Assembly (NCBI GenBank): GCA_030141605.1 | Contig: JAQGDQ010000069.1 | Location: forward strand, 1 to 64,000 | Direction: 5' to 3' | Origin: Tubiluchus corallicola | Taxonomy: Eukaryota > Priapulida > Priapulimorpha > Priapulimorphida > Tubiluchidae | Length of the DNA: 64,000 nucleotides | In this document: positions 57,195 to 64,000 of the stretch, piece by piece | Position numbering within the stretch: position 1 is the stretch's first letter | Layout of the letters: each line of letters starts with the position of its first letter | The notes under the pieces: generated by a model | The model's database searches: none | Told to the model about the DNA's origin: nothing | What the model saw: the letters and a program-made list of their open reading frames with translations, nothing else | Position numbers and translations under genes: made by a program

Positions 57195-57270
57195 CATGAT
57201 CATATTACACATCCATGCATGCATGCACACATGCATACACCCACCACGCATGCACATACACACACACTGC
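57195..57270. repeat. Simple repeat (CATG/CACA-rich)
   Basis: Run of ATGCATGCATGC, then CACACATGCATACACCCACC and ACACACAC words upstream of the WH/OB gene. Confidence 0.8.
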
Positions 57271-57309
57271 AGAATGCATTTTACAATCTATAGCTGAATG
57301 AAGATTTTT

Positions 57310-57805
57310 TTCTATAGTCACTATCATTTTGACAGTTTTTGCCAAATTCGCACTCCAACCAAATTATGACAATCACTAACTCCTGTATTAGAATTTATTT
57401 TACCAATGAGGCATCTTGGATTATCATTATCAGTAATTACCACATCTAGTAATGATGGTGTAGTTTTCAGCAGGTGGGTGTACTCATGACATTTTTGAGT
57501 CTAAAAGTAGTTACCAAATCATCTAGTTGGTTAGGTTTATGCATTATGCTTACGTTTAAATCGCCAATAACGAATATCACATTGGCATCTGGCTGAATTT
57601 TGTCGTAAATTTTTCCAAATTTATCCATTAACACGGGAACATGTATGGATGGGGGTCGATATATATACCAACTAACATAGAACGATTTTTCTACTCGGGC
57701 ATTGAGCTCAATGATTAATTTTTCTGTGCTGCCACAATTTTCCTCAAGATCCTGTCTTCGCCTATGTGGTATGTCACTGCGAACATGTAGCATCAACATG
57801 TGGAC
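57310..57805 (-). mobile_element. LINE endonuclease fragment (CR1/L2-like)
   Basis: On the minus strand, 57799-57467 contains SFYVSWYIYRPPS, VIFVIGDLNVSI and QLDDLVTTFRLKN, the APE endonuclease core with its GDxN box. After a frameshift, TTPSLLDVVITDN and GVSDCHNLVGVRIW follow (to about 57310), the final catalytic SDH-type motif (SDC here). RT is missing. Dead fragment. Confidence 0.8.
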
Positions 57806-60594
57806 TTATGTGTTTTGTCTCATTTTATGCAGTCTAAAGCATTTAAATCATTTAAATTCTTCAAAAACTAATCAGGGTGTCAGAGACTGCATCAAAACGC
57901 ACTTTTGTCGGATTTTGGCAGTTTTGCTTTATACTAATAAAGTTTCTGCTACAGTCAAAGAATGAAAAATTCTGATTTTGAAATGATGTCACTACAGTCA
58001 GAATCACGCCGTGTAGTTTTAGCTACAGTCCCCTGACGAATTCAAAATAAATTCTTTAAACATCACGAGACAAAACAAGCTAAAGTACACAATTTGATCT
58101 TACCTAGCACTAAATCACGCACAAACTAGCAACGCTGACTATAAAAAAATCTGCAATCAGCTGGCGATTGTAAAATGCGCTTTACAACATGGGTTGATGG
58201 CTAATTGCGTGCTGGCAAAATTAATTTTATTAAAAAGGGAACTACATCGGGATATTAATGACCAATAACAACACTCTTACATTCGTTGATATCCCGACAA
58301 AATCCAGTGAAACACTGATGTTACTTTACCAATAAGAATTAATAATTTCCTCGCTTCTACTAACGTAATACTTCACAAAATCCCCACTCCATCTTTCTAG
58401 TTTAAAATTATTTCTTCAAAAGCGCATCGCTTATTTTACTCGCTTTACTGCCTTTCGTCACGACACCGAGTGTTTTATAAGAAGTTGCACAAGACGCATA
58501 TTTTAAAGGCACTTTGCCTATTGGAAGTGGAGCATGCTAAAGCACCAGTACCAAGAAAGAAGCTAACATCTTCACCAACTGGGGAATTCATCGCTCATTC
58601 ACGCGGATCGTGTGGCGGTCGACCATACAGGCTGCTGAGCATTTGGCACTATCCTTGGACACAAGGTGGAGGCCATGACAAAGAATCCAAAACTTACTAT
58701 AGTTGATCAACATTCGAGCTATAACCTCAGAAGACATCTGTGAGACGTGTTTGACGAACCTTCGCTCAATTCTGATTTTCTTGGGTCTCTCCAGTCTCGC
58801 TAGCCTTCAGCTAGGTTGTGCGAGTTGCATGAGGCTTTCACATAAATAAAATATTGAGGGCTTGAAATGTTTAGTTTGCAGTTTGACTTTCTGTCTGTTT
58901 GGCTATTCCATATGGTAAGATCGCAATCAAATCAAACTTGGCGCAATTAAAGAGAGAGTTGGGCAAGGGCTGGAGCTCAATATTTCTTGGTTCAACAAGG
59001 AAAGTCAAAGGTATATGCAGTGTGTACTATACAAAATTAATGTGCAGGAACTCCACCATACAGGCAAGTCGTACTAGCTGTGATTCAGTTTGGCAAGTGT
59101 GCATTGTGGGCGACACATGTTTGTGTTCATTTCTTATTATTTACTGAAAAAGCACCTCAAACCAATAAATTCGTTTCAGGCTAATATCATGGGCAAAATT
59201 GGCACTGTCAACAAAAGGATTAAAGGTTTCTACAGCAAAGAAAAAACGTAAAATACACAGATCATGGGTCACTCTTGTAACTAAAAAACGGTGAACTCAA
59301 ACAGCATTTGTATGGAGATAACAAACATTTAAGCAATTCCAAGGGTACTGCAATGTTGGCTCGACATTTCAAGCAAGCGATCTTCAATGCTACCACACCT
59401 AGACTGTGGCAAGTCCAAAATGACATTCATGATGGGCGGCATCGGATTTATAATTCGACTCCTCAATAATAGGCACTTCTTAACATGTCACACACAAACC
59501 GCCTCCATTCCTGTTGCTGTGAGCCCATCTAATTATTGACTGATATATGCCAATATAATTATGCCTTATAAAAGCACAGCTTATGACCGACTATCTATTA
59601 TGTTGAGGAGTGACTGTAAAAACTCAAAATCCAAAATAGATAAGTTGTTTAATGAGTGTGATAATAATAACATACTGCATGTGCGCAACGTTCTCATGCC
59701 ATATGTGTAGTGCAATGAATGTAATCACAAACACAGAACAATTCTGTATCTGTTGACTTTAACTTTATGAAAGACCCAAATTTGTACATGCAAGCACTAA
59801 TCTGTAGAAACGGGTACATGACATTTGGGGCGTGGCTATTTGGGCACGAGGCATTTGGGCACGCTACATTCAAACACAGGAACAATTGTCGCTATTTTTT
59901 ATTTTTGTTTAATAAATCTTTAATAATTCACTAAATTCAAACTCTTATAATTATAATATTATCGTCTTTCAACTCAAAGTGTACAATTGTGTACAAAAGA
60001 TATTACACACGATATTTTTTAGATCGTTTCACTCAATTTAGTGTATGCAGTAACATGTGTTATAACTATTAAAATCAGTCAATTGACTTTGCGCTTTCTG
60101 GTTTTCCATCTTCGATAATAATTATTGGTGTGTTGTTTATAAAATGAATGAAGTAGGAAGAGACACCGAACGTTTAGATTAGCATTTTGTAAAAAAATGA
60201 CGGCAAGTTAGTTCATAAATATGTAATGCATCACAAAAACAGTAAATAACAGAAAATTATGCATGACAAAAAGATTTAGTCACAGCAAATTTAACATTAC
60301 TGCAGCGGCTAAACCAATTACATCACAATTTATATTGATGTGCTTTAGAGGAAACGGACGTGTAATGGGTTGTTTAATTGTTTACACTAACTACTCACTC
60401 GAAATAAACCAGATCAATGCTTAATGTAGCAGTAAAACCTTTATTTGCCATTTTAAAAACATTGACCATCATAATAAAAGACAGACAATCAGTGTTAGTT
60501 CATATAAACAACATACACTGTTCTGGGCAAATGCGTCTGGTGCAAGCTAAACTATAAGTGCAACTAGAAATTCAAAAATAAAATATAAACTAGT
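57806..60594. other. Intergenic, no gene supported
   Basis: Frames at 57702-57965, 58470-58706 and 58899-59147 (plus) and 59694-59885 (minus) have no recognisable domain and no splice partners I can defend. A short motif (ATTTGGGCACG-like) repeats about three times at 59824-59868. The region may hold the promoter of the minus-strand WH/OB gene at its left end. Confidence 0.5.
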
Positions 60595-61028
60595 TTAGTA
60601 GGGTCTATGAAAAATGAAATTATGATTTGAGTAAGTATCATCGTGTTCGTATGTCGGATATTCAAAACGAGTCATTAAATGTTTTTTTAATTTAGACTTG
60701 AGTATTAATAAAGAGCTGCTGTGTTTTAGTGATGTTTTTAATGAATTCCAAAGTTGTATTGCTTGCATAGTAATGGAATTCTTTCCATACTGATTGTTCG
60801 TTCTGATGTTTCTTAAATTTAGTGTTTTGTTATTCATACTGTGGTTTTTAAGAAGTGGGAGCTTATTGTTTTTGAAAGGATAATTAATATTGTTGATATA
60901 TTTATAGAGAAGAAGGAGAGTTTGATAATCTCTGTGGGCTTCTAATATCGGGATTTTCATGGAGTTTCTTAAAGAGGTGGCAGAATATTTACTTGTATTG
61001 TGAGATAATTTCAAAGAATGACCCTTAA
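60595..61028 (-). mobile_element. LINE RT C-terminal fragment interrupted by a younger LINE
   Basis: The minus-strand frame reads SLRNSMKIPILEAHRDYQTL, LLYKYINN, NIRTNNQYGKNSITMQAIQL and LWNSL, LKSKLKKHLM: the end of a CR1/L2-type ORF2. It is open for about 140 codons with a proper stop, but its upstream part is replaced at about 61030 by the 3' end of the element at 61030-64000 on the same strand. Confidence 0.75.
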
Positions 61029-61029
61029 C

Positions 61030-64000
61030 TTACATGATTAGGGGGGGGCAGTGGTGTCGGGGAGATTGTATAGGATGGATAAATCCCACCCCCCGACACA
61101 TTGCTGAGGCCTTCGACAGGCCCATTGCAATTATTCACTGCTATACGTCTATTGGTCGTACTCGGCAAGCCTTCCAGCTTGCTTCAGATACGCCGCTAGT
61201 TTTTTCAGGTTTAAGTTCTCTACAACTGCTCTAAGTTTTGTATTTTTATTTCCCAGACATTTGATACGAGCACCCTGGTAGGCGGTGCATCGTCCCACGT
61301 GATGGTCCGGTGTTTCGTCTTCCTGACCACATTTCGGGCAAATCGCGGATTATGCTCGACAAGTGGTTTTTTTATGTTTTTGGAGATTACAGTGTCCGGT
61401 TAGGACCTGTATAACCATGTTGAGTTAGTTCTACTGAGACTCAGGAGCCTATTGCAGACTCGGGCCGAGGCCCAGCCCACATGTTCCTTTGTTCTTTTGC
61501 AGTCCTCACGATTATTCCACGACGTTTCCCATCGTTTTAGACTCCATCCCTTAATCGCGTAGACACAGCTAGCGTAAGGGACGGGCAGATAGGGTTCTGG
61601 TCCCTCCGGAGAGAGCTCAGATCCCTTTTTAGCAAGCTTGTCCGCCTCTTCGTTACCATGTACTCCTTAGTGTCCAGGAATCCATGTAACCAAGACTCGG
61701 TTTCTTTTTCCAAGTATGTTCAAGTTTTCAACACAACGTAAAACCGAGATAGATTTTACTGTATTGTTTTCAGTAGCTTTAATAGCCGCCTGGCTGTCTA
61801 ACAGGATGACTATTGATTGATTCTGGAGTCCTTCCGAAGACATTATCTCCGCCGCTTGTGAGATGGCGAAAACTTCTGCCTGGAAAACAGTACTCAATTT
61901 CCCAAGATAGAAGAACTCCTCCAATACTCTGGACTCAGTCGGATACTCGATACGTATACCTGCACCGATCCTTCCGCCCAGTTTGGAACCATCGGTATAA
62001 CACCTGACACAGTTCCTATCCATTTCGCCTTCCGATTTGATAGCGATTTCTCTTTCCTGAATCTGGCATTCGAAATTTCTTTCGAACACGCATGTTCTTT
62101 TTCTTAAATCACCCGGCATATGCAACAGTTGGAGGTCGCGCCTATAGCTATTGCACACATCGATATGACTTTTAGACTTACCAAAAGTTCCCACGGTCTT
62201 CGCTGTCCAGAGCCCCGCCGTATCTATACGGTATGACCCTCGGACCGCCTCCGACCGAATGAACTCGTCTATTGGTGTGATATTCAACAACATCTCCGAT
62301 GCACCGGTAGGAGTACTTGGGAACGCTGAAGAAATCATTAAGCATGCTAATCTCTGTACTTTCTGGAGCATTTTCCTGAGGTACATTTTTTCCAACCCGC
62401 TGACCCAGGACACACACGCATACGTCATGAAAGGACGTACCATTGCCGTGTATATCCATTTCATGATCCGCGGTTGGATACCCCACGTTTTACCAACAAT
62501 TTGTCTGCATTGCATAAGTGCCGCCGTCGCCTTGTTGGTGACCCGTGTTATATGGCTCTTCCAAGTCAGTTTACTGTCTAGGGTTACCCCGAGCAGTTTC
62601 GCTTCATTGGAGAGTTGGAGCTTCTGTCCATTCATCCAGAGATCCCCAATATTTGGATTTCTCTTGTTTGTGAACATGATTACTTCGGTCTTACTACTGC
62701 TGAATTCTAGTTCAGTTTTCCTGGACCATTCAGCAGCAATGTTAATTACATTTTGCGCCCTCCTTCTGACCGTCGATACGTTCGCACTAGCTATTAGTAC
62801 TGCCAGGTCGTCGGCATAGGCTTGTGCATAAATTCCATTTTCTTCAAATTCCCTAAGCAGAGAGTTCAATACACAGTTCCATAGCAAGGGAGACAGTATT
62901 CCGCCTTGGGGGTTTCCCTTTACTACTTCCCTCTTTACCGTGGCATCACACAGCTCTACTTGGACCGTACGGCACCTTACCATGTTCTCAATCCAGCGGA
63001 TAAGAACTGGCGATACCTCAAGTTCAAGCAATGCGGCGGATATGCTATTAAAAGAAACGTTATCAAATGCCCCAACAATATCCAAAAAGACACCTAGTGA
63101 GAGCTTCTTTTTAGCAAGACTACGTTCAATACGCTGTACATACTCGTGCAGAGCAGTTTCCGTGGAAACGCCTGCGCGGAAGCCATACTGCACATTGGAT
63201 AGTCTTGCTTGTAATTCAGTATCCTCGTTCAATTGATAGAGGACTATTCTCTCCAACCATTTCAGTTGAAATGACGTTAATGTTATCATCCGGAAAGACT
63301 TGACTTCTAAATAGCTATTCTTTCCGGGTTTCGGCAAAAATACTCCTTTCCCTTCCTTCCAGGATCTCGGTACATGACCATACCTGAGACATGTCTGGAA
63401 AAGCATGAGGTAGTGCTTTTTAATGTATTTCCATCCTTTCTGCAACAGGACTGGATATATACCATCCGGTCCCGGAGCCTTGAACGGTTGGAATTCAAAC
63501 AGTGCCGCTTTCACTCGTTCTTCCGAGCAAATGGAAGCGATGAATTCCTCATCCACGGTCGCGCAAACAGGCAAATCCGTGGATGTGTCTGGTTCCGTTA
63601 CTCGACTCCCTGGTGATAGGGTGTCGAGGAGCCGGTTTAAAGTTTCCTCCGGTGAACTGGTTAATTTACCGTCTTCTTTATACACACAGCTTAACTGCGC
63701 TGCTTTATTTCGGCGGAGGACCTTTACCAACCTAGCAGTTGGTGCCTGATCTTCCATCTTTTCCGTGAAACTCCGCCAGGATTGGCGTTTCGCCTTCCGG
63801 ACGGCGTTTTTGAATATAGACTGGGTTAGCTTTCTTGTTTCCCAGTCTCGTTGATTTTTAGTCTTAGTGGCTCTCCTGCAAGCCCTGCGCGCCTCCTTGC
63901 GGAGACGGCTTAGCTCCGGATTCCACCATTTGTTCCCATCCTTCTTCCTCTGCCTACGTAATGGGCAAGCAGTTTCATAAGAATGAATAACAGCAGCCTG
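61030..64000 (-). mobile_element. I/Jockey-type LINE: ORF2 with RT, RNase H and zinc knuckle (continues past the window)
   Basis: Minus strand, open from the window edge to 61670. It holds the end of the linker after the endonuclease (WWNPELSRLRKEARRACRRA), then RT (FKAPGPDGIYPVLLQ, QYGFRAGVSTETAL, VFLDIVGAFDNV, GNPQGGILSPLLWN, AYADDLAVLIA), then RNase H (RCYTDGSKLGGRIGAGI, FQAEVFAISQAAE, LLDSQAAIKA, VTWIPGH). Past a TAA at 61667-61669 the frame continues GVHGNEEADKLAKKGSE. A frameshift lies near 61425 and another TAA at 61352-61350. Then CPKCGQEDETPDHHVGRC (CCHC knuckle) and the stop at 61151-61149. The copy is nearly intact but inactive. It is visibly richer in GC than its surroundings. The 3' UTR ends with a GTGTCGGGG/CCCCGACAC stem near 61055-61098. 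Confidence 0.9.

Noticed and set aside
58470-59147. Plus-strand frames 58470-58706 and 58899-59147
   Set aside because: No domain, no partner exons, surrounded by repeat fragments; listed as intergenic.
61813-63749. Plus-strand and alternate minus-strand frames over the I/Jockey LINE (for example 62259-62819, 62178-62486)
   Set aside because: Shadows of the RT/RNase H frame in a GC-rich region.
1-64000. Operon-like or polycistronic arrangement of the host genes
   Set aside because: Genes are on both strands with kilobase gaps and unrelated functions; no trans-splicing evidence can be seen from sequence alone.

Overview
The window is a piece of an animal (metazoan) nuclear genome. It is AT-rich, its genes are split by many GT-AG introns of a few hundred bases to about 2 kb, and it is crowded with LINE, hAT, pogo-like and foldback repeats. 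Nothing looks bacterial, organellar or viral. The gene set includes an axonemal protein, so the animal has motile cilia. The mixture of LINE and DNA transposon families suggests a non-vertebrate, but I cannot name the phylum. All gene models were built by hand from splice sites, reading phase and family resemblance; no search or transcript data were available.

Layout: 1-2.9 kb, decayed CR1/L2-like LINE (-). 5.86-16.49 kb, PM20D1-type M20 peptidase (-), 10 coding exons plus a second, equal-length version of exon 5. 17.5-30.2 kb, ING3 (-), 11 coding exons plus two candidate extra exons and two intronic minisatellites. 30.4-33.7 kb, intergenic, with a hAT-like element and a LINE 3' end. 33.7-42.6 kb, AMT, the mitochondrial glycine cleavage T-protein (+), 9 exons, modelled at 403 aa. 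45.2-49.0 kb, CFAP276/C1orf194-type ciliary protein (+), 4 exons. 52.0-57.0 kb, a two-exon gene (-) for a protein of about 1163 aa made of repeated winged-helix-like and OB/cold-shock-like modules. 57.3-64 kb, LINE fragments, ending in an I/Jockey-type LINE with RT, RNase H and zinc knuckle that runs off the window edge.

The five host genes are not an operon and do not share one pathway: amino-acid/N-acyl amino-acid metabolism (PM20D1, AMT), chromatin reading (ING3), cilium structure (CFAP276) and a putative nucleic-acid-binding repeat protein. The most notable observations are the probable mutually exclusive exon pair in PM20D1, the WH/OB repeat protein, two ~400-bp hAT-like elements with 5-bp target duplications, a paired-hairpin element, a foldback element abutting a 5' splice site, and a stray K2P channel pore exon in a PM20D1 intron.
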